This document shows positions 1-10,900 of a stretch of 64,000 bases of DNA, piece by piece; within the stretch, counting starts at the first letter, position 1, and each line of letters begins with the position of its first letter. A model generated the notes under the pieces. It saw nothing but the letters and a program-made list of their open reading frames with translations, was not told the DNA's origin and made no database searches. The translations under genes were made by a program, and so were the position numbers. Source of the stretch: Marisa cornuarietis (Eukaryota; Mollusca; Gastropoda; Architaenioglossa; Ampullariidae); NCBI GenBank assembly GCA_004794655.1, contig SMMW01000624.1, positions 1,426,001 to 1,490,000 of the forward strand, in the 5' to 3' direction.

Positions 1-312
1 ATTTTAAACAATCTTGGCTGTAGAACTAAAATATCTGAAATTTTGGTTCTTATTTCACGTTACAATTTATATCAACACGTTGCATTAAAAATATTTTATC
101 GGTTACATTAACTACATCTAGCCTGATAAAATACGTTCCATTTTAAAAAGAAAATATATAACTTTTTTATTATTCTAAAAATCGTTTGATAAACAATTTA
201 GAATAACTAAAATTTGAGGTTTGAATACACGGAACATTTTAAAACCAGACATTTTACACTTTTTTTTTAGTTTACAAAAATCTTAACATTAAAGTCTGGT
301 CCTCTCAAAAAT

Positions 313-317
<5 letters not shown>

Positions 318-359
<42 letters not shown>

Positions 360-382
360 ACAAACACTCACACAGACACACA
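318..382. repeat. (CA)n microsatellite
   Basis: Long run of CA dinucleotides with a few interruptions, seen directly. By comparison with 50803-50823 it sits in the usual place between a receptor gene and its upstream module on the minus strand. Confidence 0.95.
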
Positions 383-500
383 CACACATGCACATATAGT
401 TTAATCAAAAATAGCTTTTATCCAGTATTTTTATGTGGATTGACAGAATGGCTAAAACTGAAATTACGCAACGCCAGCAAATCCAAGGATACTGTTTTTT

Positions 501-541
501 TAATATCGTGTCGGATACCCGCCCGATAAACAAACGTACCC
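501..541 (-). promoter_or_regulatory. Degenerate copy of the receptor upstream module
   Basis: On the minus strand this matches, imperfectly, the module seen upstream of the receptor copies (compare 50946-50983 and 22305-22343): a run like GTTTGTTTATCGGGCGGG followed by an ACACGATATTA-like end. No receptor gene follows in the window, so the associated gene would lie left of base 1 or has been lost. Function is inferred only from repeated position. Confidence 0.3.
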
Positions 542-708
542 GACTGCTTTTACCTGCCACTCTTGGGTGGAGTTGGATTTGAAAACCTGCTAAATTAAAC
601 AAGTCAGCCTACCATCTCTTAAAAAAATGTTGTACTCACAAGCATAGATTTTGTTTCGGGCGAGCATAAAAGCTACATTATGCTTGATAACACTCGGTTA
701 TTCTGTCG

Positions 709-711
<3 letters not shown>

Positions 712-752
<41 letters not shown>
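712..752. repeat. (GT)n microsatellite
   Basis: Uninterrupted GT dinucleotide run, seen directly. The poly-Val/Cys open frame across it is an artefact of the repeat. Confidence 0.95.
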
Positions 753-754
<2 letters not shown>

Positions 755-1503
755 CTTGCTGTATAAAAGTCAGTCTTCAAATGTGTCAGGCACGAATGTT
801 ACCGGAAGGTGTACAGTTGTTAGTCGCATATGTTTTCACAGTAGTTACGAGACATCCAGGCTGCCGGTAGCTAATAAAAAGATATAGAGTACATTTTTTC
901 TCATCAACGTCCTCTTCTTTGCTGGAGTTTTGTTTCATAAGATCACTTCGTCATGTGGAAATTCGTTTCTAACCCCAGTTAAGTTGTGAAGAGTACGTTC
1001 CAGTTTATTTATGCTAAATATTGGGAAGCGGATGGCCGAGTGGTTAGAGCGCTGGCGTTCGAACCGAGAGCGCTCTGGTTCATTTCCTGATAAGCGCAGC
1101 AAACTTCCCCCAGTCGACCCAGCTGACGGGAACGGGTACCTGACTACATTGAGGGTTGGGGAAGGTAAGGCAGCGAGGGAGAGGAGATTTTCACCACCCT
1201 TGTGTACCCGAGAAAAGTTGGGTCTCTAACACATAATAATAATAATAATAGTGAAGATTTTTATAGCGCATATTCACACTCATAGAGAGCATGCTCTTAG
1301 CGCTTAAAACGAGGAAGAGACGTGGACTAAGTAGACACAGAACAAAGGGGACGAAAGAAAACGACAGTACTGACGAAACAGAAAACATTAAAAGGCATCA
1401 AGTAACAGGAACAGAAAAATATAGTGATTCTGCGAGAAAGATGGGTAAAGTAGCAAGAGGGAAGGGGGCGGGGTTAAGAAGGACGAGCATTGTGCGGACT
1501 GTG

Positions 1504-4500
1504 TTAGGAGAAATGCTCAAGGAAGAGGTGCGTTTTCAGTGCAGATTTGAAAGATTCAGTTGTAGGAAGGTGGCGGATATGGAAAGGAAGAGAGTTCCAT
1601 TGTTTTGCAGCACAGTAGCCAAAAGTCCTGTGACCATATGTTGTTGTTCTGGTGACAGGAACAGTTAGGATACGGTCGTCAGACAAAGAGCGTAGTTGTC
1701 TGGACGGAGAGTAAGGGATGAGAAGTTCAGAGAAATAGTCAGGACAGGAGCCAGCAAAGAAATTAAAACACAGCACAGACAGTTTGTACTGAATGCGAGA
1801 ACGGATGGGTAGCCAGTGTAGAAAACGAAGGAGAGGAGTGACATGGTCCCGTTTCCTTGCTCTAAGCACCAGACGCGCAGCAGAGTTCTGTACTCTCTGG
1901 AGTCTCTGAATGAGGTAGTCAGGGCAGCCTGCCAGCAAGGAGTTGCAGTAGTCAAGTCGAGAAAGAACAAACGCACAGACAAGAGTGTTGGTAGCGCGTG
2001 TAGAGAGAAAGTGACGGATAGCACTGATCTTACGGAGCTCATAATAGGCAGACCGACAGACAGATGCTACATGTCTATCGAGTGTCATGTCATCAGTGAC
2101 AATAAATCCCAGATTCCTAACAGATGACGTGAAGGTGATGTTGCTGTCGCCCACCTTGATGTGATTGGGCAGACTGACGAGTGAAGGTTGATGTCTTCTT
2201 CTATGGCACAAGAGGGCTTCCGTTTTATCATCATTTAGTTTAAGCTTGTTTTTTAGCATCCAGCCCTTGACATCACTGATACAAGCTTCTATAGAGCTAA
2301 TAGCAGAGTAAGACTCAGCCGGCGGAGTGGAACAGTAAAGCTGCGTGTCATCAGCATAGGATTGATGAGAAACCTGGTGAGACCGGATGCATGATGAAAG
2401 GGGCTTAGTATACAGGATGAACAGAACTGGGCCAAGTACTGAGCCTTGGGGAACACCACAGAAAAGTGAAGCAGGGCGAGATGTCTGACCATCAACTGAC
2501 ACAGTCTGGGTCCTATCAGTGAGATAGGAGTTGAACCATGAGAGCGCAGGTCCAGAAATCCCGTAGAGGGTGTGAAGTCTGTGAAGAAGCAGAGAGTGGT
2601 CTATAGTGTCAAATGCAGCAGACAGGTCCAGTAGGGTTAATGGAGAGACATCACCACTGTCAAGAGCAGATAATATGTCTGTTGTCACTTTAATAAGAGT
2701 GGTCTCGGTGCTGTGGAAAGGTCTATACGCCGACTGAGCTTGTGGGATAAGATGGTGCTCTTGTAAGTAGGCCCAGAGCTGTGTCAAAACTATTTTCTCT
2801 ATGATCTTAGAGAGAAAGGACAAGTTGGAAACTGGACGGTAGTTGTTCAGGACATTGACGTCAAGCGTGGATTTCTTTAGAAGTGGCCTCACCACCGCAT
2901 TTTTGAACAAAGATGGGAAAACACCTGACGACAGGCTGACATTTACAATATTAGTGATGGCAGGAAGTAGAGTATCTAGGCACTCGAGCAGAAGGCTTTT
3001 GGGCATCGGATCTAACTCGCAAGTTGTTGGTTTAGCTTTTAGGATAACCGCTTTCACATCGGTCTCAGAGACTGGTAGGAACTTGGACATGGAGCATCCT
3101 GGGAGGACATCACAGGAGATGCTGTCAAGCACTGAAACAGAGTCTAAAGATGATCGAATGTCCAATATCTTGCTGGTGAAATAATCACTAAAAACTTGCG
3201 GCAGCAGTGAAGCAGGGTAGGCAGTAGGCAGTGGTGTTGCTGTCTTAGATCCAGTCATTTGAGAGCAGATGGCAAAGAGCTTTTTGGAGGAGGTGCAGTT
3301 AATTATTTGGCCCTGAAGATATGATGCTTTAGCCGCATAAATGCATTTTGCAACGCTTCGCTTTGCGGCATTATAAATTTCTTTGTGGATGGCGAGTCCA
3401 GTCTTCCGCCAAACACGTTCAGCCCGCCGGCGCGTGCGCTTCAGGTCACGGAGTTCGACACGGATCTGTGAATGCCAAGGCGCACATTTAGACTGGCGCA
3501 TCAGACGTCGAGACACTGGGGCGTGGTCATCAACTACTCGACGCAAAACACAGTCAAGTTGCTCGGCAGAAGGTGGTTGGAGGAGCGCCATCTGAAGCTG
3601 TGCTTTGAATGCTAGTCTATCCACATTTTGTAATGACCGAGTGGGTCTGAAAACTGGCGCCGATGATGGGCATTTGCGATCCAGTTCGATTAGTACTGAG
3701 TAGTGGTCAGATGAGAGATCGTGGGAAACATCAACTGACTGGACTAAGTGGTCATCAGGTCGATGTATGACCCAGTCCAGGATGTGATCTCTTTTGTGAG
3801 TTGGTTGCGACACGGACTGGACAAAACGAAAGGTGTGCAACATTTCGGACAGTTTGACAGTGTCAGGGTGAGAACTGTTGTCGAAGTGCACATTCACATC
3901 TCCGAGGAGAATTGCGGGTCCAGTTAGTGCATTGCTATAATCCAAGAGATCGTGGAATTCTGAGAAAAATGTAGAGGCTGTAAGTTTGTTCCTGGCGCTA
4001 GGAGGAGGTCTGTAGATGCAGAGCAGGTGCATCGAGCAATGAGGAGCCGAAGAGGAGACTTGTACAAATTCAAAAGACGTGTGAGGGAACGATACGGCAG
4101 TAGTAAAAGACAGGTACTTGGCAAGTGATGATCTGTAGATTATAGCAATACCACCACCACGTGTAGGGCGGGGGAAAGATTTCAGGCAGTAGCCCACTGG
4201 AGTAAGATCGACACACACGCTCTCGTCGCCATGTTGTTTAAGCCACGTCTCAGTGATGATGAAAATATCAAGGCGGCGGTCTGTGACAAATTCTACGATT
4301 TCAGCTCGCTTCAGTGACTGTTGTGCAGAAGATACAGACTGGGCGTTGAAAAGCCCAACGTGGAGGCGAGTGTTCAGTTGTGGTGTGCGGGAAACTTGGC
4401 AGTCTCCTGTTCTCAGACGACCATGTTGGTTTGGTGTAAAGTTATTCGACCCAACTGGTTCACTCTCATCACGTCCACGCTGACGCTGATGCTGCTGTGT

Positions 4501-4557
4501 AGGGGAAACATGATTCAGCAGAGAGTTGACACACAGCGAAGCTTTCTCAAAACGGAG
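1504..4557 (-). CDS. LINE ORF2: APE endonuclease and reverse transcriptase
   Basis: The frame is open for about 1,017 codons from just after a stop at 4558-4560 to 1504. The first ATG-like starts are not informative, because the conserved endonuclease begins well upstream of any in-frame initiator. Visible endonuclease motifs in order: LFNAQS, TETWL (catalytic Glu), GGGIAIIYRS, LLGDVNVHF and SDHYSVL. The RT follows: NNYRPVSNLSFLSKIIEK, LDLSAAFDTIDH (first catalytic Asp), GVPQGSVLGPVLF and SYADDTQLY (catalytic YADD), then a C-terminal region ending near LFLEHFS. Every catalytic motif seems present and no internal stop is seen. The product would copy its own RNA by target-primed reverse transcription. 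It overlaps a preceding frame (4515-4817) by 43 bases, so expression may need a frameshift, or a one-base indel separates what was a single ORF. Confidence 0.88.
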   Translation of the reverse strand, partial: LRFEKASLCVNSLLNHVSPTQQHQRQRGRDESEPVGSNNFTPNQHGRLRTGDCQVSRTPQLNTRLHVGLFNAQSVSSAQQSLKRAEIVEFVTDRRLDIFIITETWLKQHGDESVCVDLTPVGYCLKSFPRPTRGGGIAIIYRSSLAKYLSFTTAVSFPHTSFEFVQVSSSAPHCSMHLLCIYRPPPSARNKLTASTFFSEFHDLLDYSNALTGPAILLGDVNVHFDNSSHPDTVKLSEMLHTFRFVQSVSQPTHKRDHILDWVIHRPDDHLVQSVDVSHDLSSDHYSVLIELDRKCPSSAPVFRPTRSLQNVDRLAFKAQLQMALLQPPSAEQLDCVLRRVVDDHAPVSRRLMRQSKCAPWHSQIRVELRDLKRTRRRAERVWRKTGLAIHKEIYNAAKRSVAKCIYAAKASYLQGQIINCTSSKKLFAICSQMTGSKTATPLPTAYPASLLPQVFSDYFTSKILDIRSSLDSVSVLDSISCDVLPGCSMSKFLPVSETDVKAVILKAKPTTCELDPMPKSLLLECLDTLLPAITNIVNVSLSSGVFPSLFKNAVVRPLLKKSTLDVNVLNNYRPVSNLSFLSKIIEKIVLTQLWAYLQEHHLIPQAQSAYRPFHSTETTLIKVTTDILSALDSGDVSPLTLLDLSAAFDTIDHSLLLHRLHTLYGISGPALSWFNSYLTDRTQTVSVDGQTSRPASLFCGVPQGSVLGPVLFILYTKPLSSCIRSHQVSHQSYADDTQLYCSTPPAESYSAISSIEACISDVKGWMLKNKLKLNDDKTEALLCHRRRHQPSLVSLPNHIKVGDSNITFTSSVRNLGFIVTDDMTLDRHVASVCRSAYYELRKISAIRHFLSTRATNTLVCAFVLSRLDYCNSLLAGCPDYLIQRLQRVQNSAARLVLRARKRDHVTPLLRFLHWLPIRSRIQYKLSVLCFNFFAGSCPDYFSELLIPYSPSRQLRSLSDDRILTVPVTRTTTYGHRTFGYCAAKQWNSLPFHIRHLPTTESFKSALKTHLFLEHFS

Positions 4558-4817
4558 TCAGACTCAGAATCAGGTGAAGGGGGGCACGAGACAGAATAAC
4601 TACGAGTAGCAGATTTTTTCAAAGGACGCTGCTTACGGCGACCAGCACGATAGCGACGGATTCGAATCTGTTGTTTCAATGGGCTGTCAACATTAATAGA
4701 ATCATAATAAAGGGAAAATCTTCTCAAAGTGTCAACTAAACAGGCTGGAAGTGGAAGAGTTGCAAGGGGATTCAATAATGATAATTGAGTTGTCGAGTAG
4801 ACAAACTGTCTTGTCAT
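4515..4817 (-). CDS. Short basic/Ser-rich ORF upstream of LINE ORF2
   Basis: Starts at an ATG at 4815-4817 (MTRQF...) and runs 100 codons. It is rich in Arg/Lys in the middle (IRRYRAGRRKQRPLKK) and in Ser/Pro/Asp near the end, and overlaps the next frame by 43 bases. It may be the N-terminal part of ORF2 separated by a one-base indel, or a short ORF1. No zinc knuckle or PHD motif typical of some CR1 ORF1 proteins is visible. Confidence 0.45.
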   Translation of the reverse strand: MTRQFVYSTTQLSLLNPLATLPLPACLVDTLRRFSLYYDSINVDSPLKQQIRIRRYRAGRRKQRPLKKSATRSYSVSCPPSPDSESDSVLRKLRCVSTLC

Positions 4818-5296
4818 AATTCTATGACATAAAAATAAAATGCAGCACGAGTTCAAAAAATACAATAAGACGAAAACGATAAAAGATATTAAAACTGATA
4901 AAGATTTAAAGTTAAGCTAACTTCAGAGAAGGACAAACAGAATAAGCAACAGGAAAGCGAGATAAAGAATTAGATCTAAAATCTATGTAATGGCCGAGAA
5001 CGTAACCGTTAAAAGTAAAGTCCGCAACAAAAACATAAAAGCAAGGCAATTACAGATAGTAAAACAATAACAGAGGAAAGCTTAAGAGAAACAAATACAA
5101 CTTGCAACTATAAGAAACCTATGGGTACGAAGAACAAAGAGGTTGCACGAGAAAATGTAAAAATTCACAGGAGAACAAAGCAACTCAGCCTGTCAGGCGC
5201 AGCCTCGTTTCCGAATCACTCCGAGTAACACATCACTCCCCAACGACCTTAAAAGTTATGGGATGACCTGTACCTTACATTTTTTGTGCTAAATAT

Positions 5297-6390
5297 GTGC
5301 GGAATAATTATGGGTTTTAATTTGATTAATCATCCTGTTTTCCAGAGCTATTAGGAACTTTTCTCAAAAATAACTTCAGACCAGATTCACTTAGCTTACA
5401 GACAGACCTAACACTCACGATAGTGCAACGTTGAAACTTGTCTCGAGTTGACAAAGTTTTTGCACAAACAATTTTAACCGGCCTTTGTGTACTATTGAGT
5501 AATTAGAAGAGACATTTTATTATAATCAAATCGTCGCCATGTGTCCTTCTGTCTCACACGATGGTGTCTCTACTGTGCTCACTTGGCTCTCTTTGTCTGC
5601 AATTGCTCTCTAAAAGACTAGTCAAGAACTTTCTAAATGGCATTTGGCTGTATACGAGTGATTAATGTTAGCCTACATGTCGGAGATTTTCCTGCCACAT
5701 TCACATTTAGCACATGGCAGAAAGTATAATGACACATGATAGGGACAACTACAAGTAAGGCTAACATTTTTTATTTCTACTTAAGCAACTTTATGTAAAC
5801 TCGCTCAACAGTTATGGGGGTGAAATGAGTGCAAAACAGCCAGTCAAGGTTTACTGTTCTTATGACGATAATTTCAGTTTTCAAATGTCCGAAATAGTTA
5901 CTATACTATTTATATCTCCTACCTTTTAATTTTCTGTAAGTTAATGGAATCTAATTTAAATGAAAAGAAAGCATATTAGTTTTACATCAAAGAGTGTTTG
6001 GAAAAGTTCACGGGAACATTGTACTTCATGTCTTAAAGAGTAACGCGCTTTAGTGCCACAGATTAATTTGAATTTTAGGATTTAGTTCATTTTAATTAAG
6101 ACATCGTACACAGTCGGTGCAAAACCTTTTAATAGTTGACACCGTCGAGTACTTTTCTATGCTTCAATCTCTTCTCTATGACGGACTTTTGGAGCTGTGA
6201 GCTATAGCTGTACTGATTTTCAAAACATTTAGCAATACTGTGTAATATAGTGGAGAAAGCAAAAAAAATGTTCGTATATTTTCGTTTGAGACGGTTTAGC
6301 ATCTAACCTTGATACAAGACTCATTGACTCGATGCTACCCCAGCAGACACAGGCTGAAGCCAGAATCTTTCTCTGGCAAGTGACAGATTT
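5297..6390. other. Gene-free AT-rich stretch
   Basis: No gene is supported. About 5385-5530 resembles 51895-52060 in the same orientation, including the shared core GAAACTTGTCTC, so it is a dispersed or duplicated non-coding segment. Confidence 0.5.
5385..5530 (+). repeat. Segment duplicated at 51.9-52.06 kb
   Basis: Similar to 51895-52060 in the same orientation: a CGAAACTTGTCTC-like stretch, then a CAAACAATTTTAAC-like stretch, then a (A)TTATTGGGTAAT-like end and ATTATAATC. Identity is moderate and has not been aligned by computation. Confidence 0.5.
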
Positions 6391-6399
6391 TGATGAACA

Positions 6400-6680
6400 T
6401 CGCTGATAAAACTCGAAATAACGGTCAATATTTTGCAAAGGTAAGATCACTTTATTTAAGTCTAAGACACGATGGTATGCTGTGTACAACATGTTGCTGC
6501 TTTTTTAATTTTCACCCGCTACTGTCCGTCAATATGCAGCGTGTGTATGAAGTAGCCCTAACACCAGCTCTGGTATAGCCATAGTTTTTCTCATTTTGTT
6601 CAGGTTTAGCTAACTACACACTCATACAGTAGGCACCAAGTCATATGTTTCTTAACATTTTGTAATATTATGCTCAACTC
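6400..6680 (+). pseudogene. Relic of TRIM first exon and flank
   Basis: Matches 46320-46805 in the same orientation: shared AATAACGG lead-in, CTGTCAATATGCAGCGTGTG (start of the RING coding segment) and the downstream block TTCAGGTTTA ... CTTAACATTTT. Here the RING reading frame is lost a few codons after the CSVC-equivalent point. It is a non-functional fragment of the family represented by the intact RING exon at 63198-63341. Confidence 0.55.
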
Positions 6681-6814
6681 TTAAACTGACGTACACTGAC
6701 GAAACAAATTTTGCACCCAGAAATAACTCAACTGGTAGAGCAACATAATTGATTCTCCATCCCTGCTGCATCACTTCTGATAACAACGAAACTTTGTCTC
6801 TTCGCGAGGTTTAG

Positions 6815-7020
6815 TTAAACATGGTCTTTGTTACCTACGTGTAATAATAACCTGACTTGATCATGCTTTTGTCTCGAAATTACCTCTTGTAACCCTCGAT
6901 CTCGCCTTTTAACCACTTCCACAAGCGCCCTCTGGCTTATCTCTTCCACTTTCGTCACAAGCCCCGTTATGTCACCGACCTGCCTGCTGATGATTTCAGC
7001 CACATCCTTCCTCTTCCAGC
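6815..7020 (-). pseudogene. TRIM coiled-coil relic
   Basis: The minus-strand frame reads VAEIISRQVGDITGLV ... SQRALVEVVKR, which lines up with VADVISRRADAVRTLV ... SQRALVEVTER in the third exon of the TRIM gene near 61.2 kb. It ends at a stop about 20 codons after the match, with no RING or B-box beside it in this orientation. It is a fragment of a related TRIM copy. Confidence 0.6.
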
Positions 7021-7237
7021 CAGAGGAGAAAAAGCAGAAAAACGTATCTTTTCCAATAAATGTTTCGGCTAATTTTGTATGTGAGGTTGAGCTTTAAAAA
7101 ATTTAAAAGTGAAAACAAAGTCGACGTTTATTAATTATATATTTTATTCTGATATTATTTGTCCGGTCTTGAAACACCAAATTCAAAAGGCCATAATATC
7201 TCTATTTAGTTGTAGTTTTAAAAAAACTAATAATAGT

Positions 7238-7674
7238 TGTTAACTAACGGGTCTTGGTAAACGACCGTTAATAGCTCGTTGCGTTCAGAATCTGACAGTG
7301 TCAACTTCAACATGGAACTCCGAATGTTTCGTTATAAAAACAAATATAATAACTCACAATTTCAAAACCAGTAATGCTAAAAACAGCAACACGCGTCTAC
7401 CCTAAAACCTAAGTAACCACAGTGGCGACACACGCCCGTCCAAACTCGTGACACTAAACGGCGACACAGGCCTGCAATACTCTCACTACACCTTCTCTCT
7501 ATCTTTCACCGATCGCACTAATCGTTACACATGCGCTCTCTTGCTCCAACATTTGACCTCAAAGCTTGCGTCATTCATCCAGACTTGCGTCATTCACCGA
7601 TGCTCACGTCATTCACACTTGCTCACGCGCTCGCTAGGATCGACCCTGACCTACTAAACATTTCATTCGTAACA
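7238..7674 (-). repeat. 3' LTR of the Gypsy element
   Basis: 437 bp, TG...CA ends, nearly identical to 11307-11743. The small open frames within it are repeated at the other LTR and are not genes. Confidence 0.93.
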
Positions 7675-7690
7675 TACCTCCCCACTTTAA
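7675..7690 (-). other. Polypurine tract
   Basis: On the minus strand a purine-rich run (AAAGTGGGGAGGTA) directly abuts the 3' LTR, the expected place for plus-strand priming. Confidence 0.7.
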
Positions 7691-7933
7691 GAAGAAATTC
7701 CGCAGGACTTTCTTCCAACATTCTACGAATGAAATGTACCTTGTTCACATCACAAAATCTTACATCTGTTACAACGCTAAACAATAACCCATGACATTTC
7801 TTCGCAATTTCTCCAAACTACACTCTTCCTTTCTCCCTCTAACAATAAAATGCGCTCACCTACAGAGGCCTTAAATGATATTTACAAGGTACATCCATGT
7901 AAGATGCACTAATGACACTCCGACCTTAAACCT

Positions 7934-10900
7934 TTACGAGCCCAGTCGGCTCAAGAAATCTGCACCAACATTGTCAGATCCTTTCACAGAATCAATCTGT
8001 ATGTCAAAATTTTGCAAGAACAAAGCCCACCTCATCACCCTATGGTTTTCAAAGCGTGCAGTGTCCAGATATGTGAGAGGGTTATGGTCCGTCTGTAATT
8101 TGAATCTGACCCCGTCTAAATACAGCCGGAATTTCCTTACGGCCCACACGATGGCTAAGCACTCCTTTTCAATCGTGGAGTACTTCCTCTCAGCATCACT
8201 TAGTTTCCTACTCGCATAGCTGACAGGGAACAGCTTCTCATCGTGATCCTGCATTAGCACCGCCCCAATCCCTGCATCTGACGCGTCGGTACTGAGAATA
8301 TACGTTTTAGAGGGATCTGGCAGTCGCAGCACCGGATCACTGGTCAAAAACGTCTTGACTGAGACGAAGGCCCGTTCCTGCGTCTCACCCCACTTGAGCA
8401 AGTTTGGCTGTCCCTTCCTCAAAAGATCGGTGAGAGATGCCGTCACCGCCGCGAAATGAGGCATGTATTCCCGGTAAAAGGACGCCAGGCCGAGGAAGGA
8501 GCGTAACTGCTTCTTATTTTGCGGCCGTTGAGCTTCTCTGATCTTTCTGACATTGTCCTCGTACACTCCCTTCACCCCGCACTGAAGACGATGTCCGATG
8601 AAGTCCGCGTCGTCGGTGCCAAGTATGCATTTACTGGGTCTGGCCGTCAAGTTGATATCGGCGAGGCGACTGAGTAACACGCGGACCACCTGGAGATGCT
8701 CTTCCCACGTCCGGGTGTGCACTAGGATGTCGTCCGAATAATGCACGACACTCCTTAAGTCGTGTAGTATTTTCTTCAAGCCCCTCCTCAGCGTTGCTCC
8801 TGAGTTTTTCATTCCAAACGGCATTCTTAGGAACTCGTATACCCCATCGGGTGTAATGAATGCCGTTTTCTGGACGTCTTCGTCAGGTATGGTGACCTGC
8901 CAATAACCTTTGCTCAAATCGATCTTCGAGAAAAATCTGTCCCCACTCAGCTGCCGGAATAGATCTGCTGGCGTCGGCATGGGCTCCGGATCCAAATTAG
9001 TAAGCTTATTTAGCTTCCTGAAATCGACGCACACCCTGTTACTTCCGTCTTTCTTCTTCACTACCACGACAGGCGATGCATAAGGCGATTTTGACTCACG
9101 GACGATCCCCAAGCGCAGCATTTCCTCGATGTCGCGCCTCAACGACTCCCTGGTGGCGTATGGGATCGGATAAGGCTTTGACCTCACTGGGACGTCAGAC
9201 GTTAATCTTACCTCGTGTTTAACAAGATTAGTTTTGCCTGGTATATCTGTAAAGATACGGTCGTATGTTTTCACGAGGTTTTGTATATCGACCCGTTGTT
9301 GGCCCGACAGATTGGATCCGTACACAATGTTATCAGCCGATTCGCCATAACGGATATCTCCCAGTTCTAATAGGTCATCACTATCATCTTCGGGGTCCTT
9401 GTCATCGTCATTCACGTCTTCGGCTACATGACACGATGCTGAACTGCCTGATCTTGGTGGCCCATCGGTAACAGACACGACCGTTTCCTCAATGGCGGTT
9501 TCATCCGCGTAAGCTGGGTCCAAGACTTGGCGGATCGGCTGTACCTCATTAAAGTCTTGTCGGCTGAATATACGATACAGCACTCCTCCTTTTACCTCAA
9601 ATCTGACCTTCTCGTTACCATCGGAGTATGCAGTGACCTGCTTGCGATATTTTTCCAACGTCGGGTCATCTTGTTGCAGTTGAATGAGTTTATTCTTGTC
9701 AATGTCAGGCATTCTTATATCTTTGGTGATCGCTAGAGCTTTGGTTCTCATTTCTTCCCGAGCCGCCTGTGCTCTGGTTGTCACGGCACAGGTGTGCTCC
9801 CACTCCGGATCGGGGTCATCAGCAGCTCTAGCGCCGTCAATGTTGCCGATGATGAGATCGTACGGCGGGCTGTCTAGACACAATGCGTTTACACGACCAC
9901 TGAAATACGGTGATGACACTTCGACAACGGCGGTGGGTACACCCTGAATATGCCCGTGACAACATCGTAGATTCGAGCTGTTACCTGTGAATTGTTCTTC
10001 CAACACGAGGTCTTTCCGGATGACAATTCCAGAACACCCGGTGTCCCTGAGCACGGTGACGTTATTACCACCCAACCGTCCGCTTGACACTGGCATGTTC
10101 CCAATATCGCCTGTGGTTCTTATGGTAAAAGCACACTCCACCACTGGAGTGTGTTGTTCGTTCTGAGCCGGACCATCAGAGGCGGTTAGGTATCTTTGTC
10201 CTGTTTCGTCTCCCTCACAGATGGCCACATTTGCCGACATCAAAGGGCGACGACTCGACGGCTGCTGATTCCGCCGCATATTTCCTGCCGGTGCTTGGCG
10301 GTTAGTCGAATGTGTCGTAGAGCTGCTCGGACAAGCCTGGGCTTTGTGACCTCTTCCGCCACACGAATAACACCGCAACTCGTTGCCCTGATGTCGTACC
10401 TGACCTTGGCTGTGTTGAGCATACCCGGTATTCTGGGCCAAATCGGTATCAGACAACGGAACTCTCGATTTGACGAAGAAGTCTTTGCCTTGCGACTGAA
10501 GGTATCTCAGGGCAGCGCTGGCTAATGCCTTCAATTTCTGATCTTCCTGCTGCTGCAAGAAGACGGCCAAATCTTTGGGACAGGCTTCGATAAACTGCTC
10601 TTTAAGGATAATATATAACAGTCCTTCAAAGTCTTTCTCCTGCCCGGCTAGCTCTATCCATCTATAAAGGTATCCTCTAATTCTCTCCATAAACTGCTCG
10701 GGGCTTTCACCTTTTTCTGGCTTGCTGGCGCGGAAACGGTGTCTGAATCCGTTTTCCGTAAAGTCATAACCAGACAGTAGTGCCTGTTTCAGTTCGTTAT
10801 AGTCTTGAGCCGCTTCTGCTGGCATGCGGGAATATACATCCAGTGCATGCCCTGACAACAGTGCACTCAGTGACACTGCCCACTCAGTTCGCGGCCAACT

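Larger units (their letters stand above)
1..1011. other. Gene-free AT-rich left edge with CA and GT tracts
   Basis: No credible coding region is visible. There is a (CA)n tract at about 318-382 and a (GT)n tract at about 712-752. The stretch after the CA tract (about 395-545) resembles the sequence after the CA tract at 50803-50930, which is the upstream region of a receptor copy. The small open frames here are translations of the repeats or of spacer DNA. Confidence 0.5.
1235..5225 (-). mobile_element. CR1/L2-like LINE, about 4 kb, inserted in a SINE
   Basis: Both ends are defined because the element splits a recognisable SINE: TAACACAT is duplicated at 1227-1234 and 5226-5233. On the minus strand it has a 5' region (5225 to about 4820), open frames from 4817 to 1504, and a 3' UTR ending in (ATT)n at 1235-1250. 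The 3' end carries the AGCGCT ... GCGCTATAA pattern also seen in short tails at 11.9, 31.4, 44.3 and 56.8 kb. The clade call rests on APE-type endonuclease plus RT with a YADD box and is a family judgement. Confidence 0.88.
1012..5296 (+). mobile_element. tRNA-derived SINE split by a LINE insertion, with 10-bp TSD
   Basis: The 5' part (1022-1234) and 3' part (5226-5286) together match the complete SINE at 25025-25292. The head carries a type 2 RNA polymerase III promoter: an A-box-like TGGCCGAGTGG near 1033 and a B-box-like GGTTCATTTCC near 1077. The body gives no ORF. The direct repeat TGCTAAATAT is at 1012-1021 and 5287-5296, marking the SINE's own target-site duplication. The SINE is interrupted at TAACACAT by the LINE at 1235-5225, so the LINE arrived later. 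Confidence 0.9.

Noticed and set aside
318..382. CRISPR or other prokaryotic arrays
   Set aside because: All tandem repeats are micro- or minisatellites without unique spacers, and the window is eukaryotic.
651..887. Open frame with a poly-Cys/Val run
   Set aside because: Translation of the (GT)n tract; no conserved coding signal on either side.
1022..1100. Functional tRNA gene
   Set aside because: Only A- and B-box-like promoter parts are tRNA-like. The acceptor stem does not close and the sequence continues into a repeat body found elsewhere.
1011..1229. 72-codon frame over the SINE head
   Set aside because: The region is a tRNA-derived SINE; a similar frame at 25165-25389 lies over the other copy.
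7448..7794. Small genes duplicated at 11517-11842
   Set aside because: They lie within the two LTRs and owe their similarity to the repeat.
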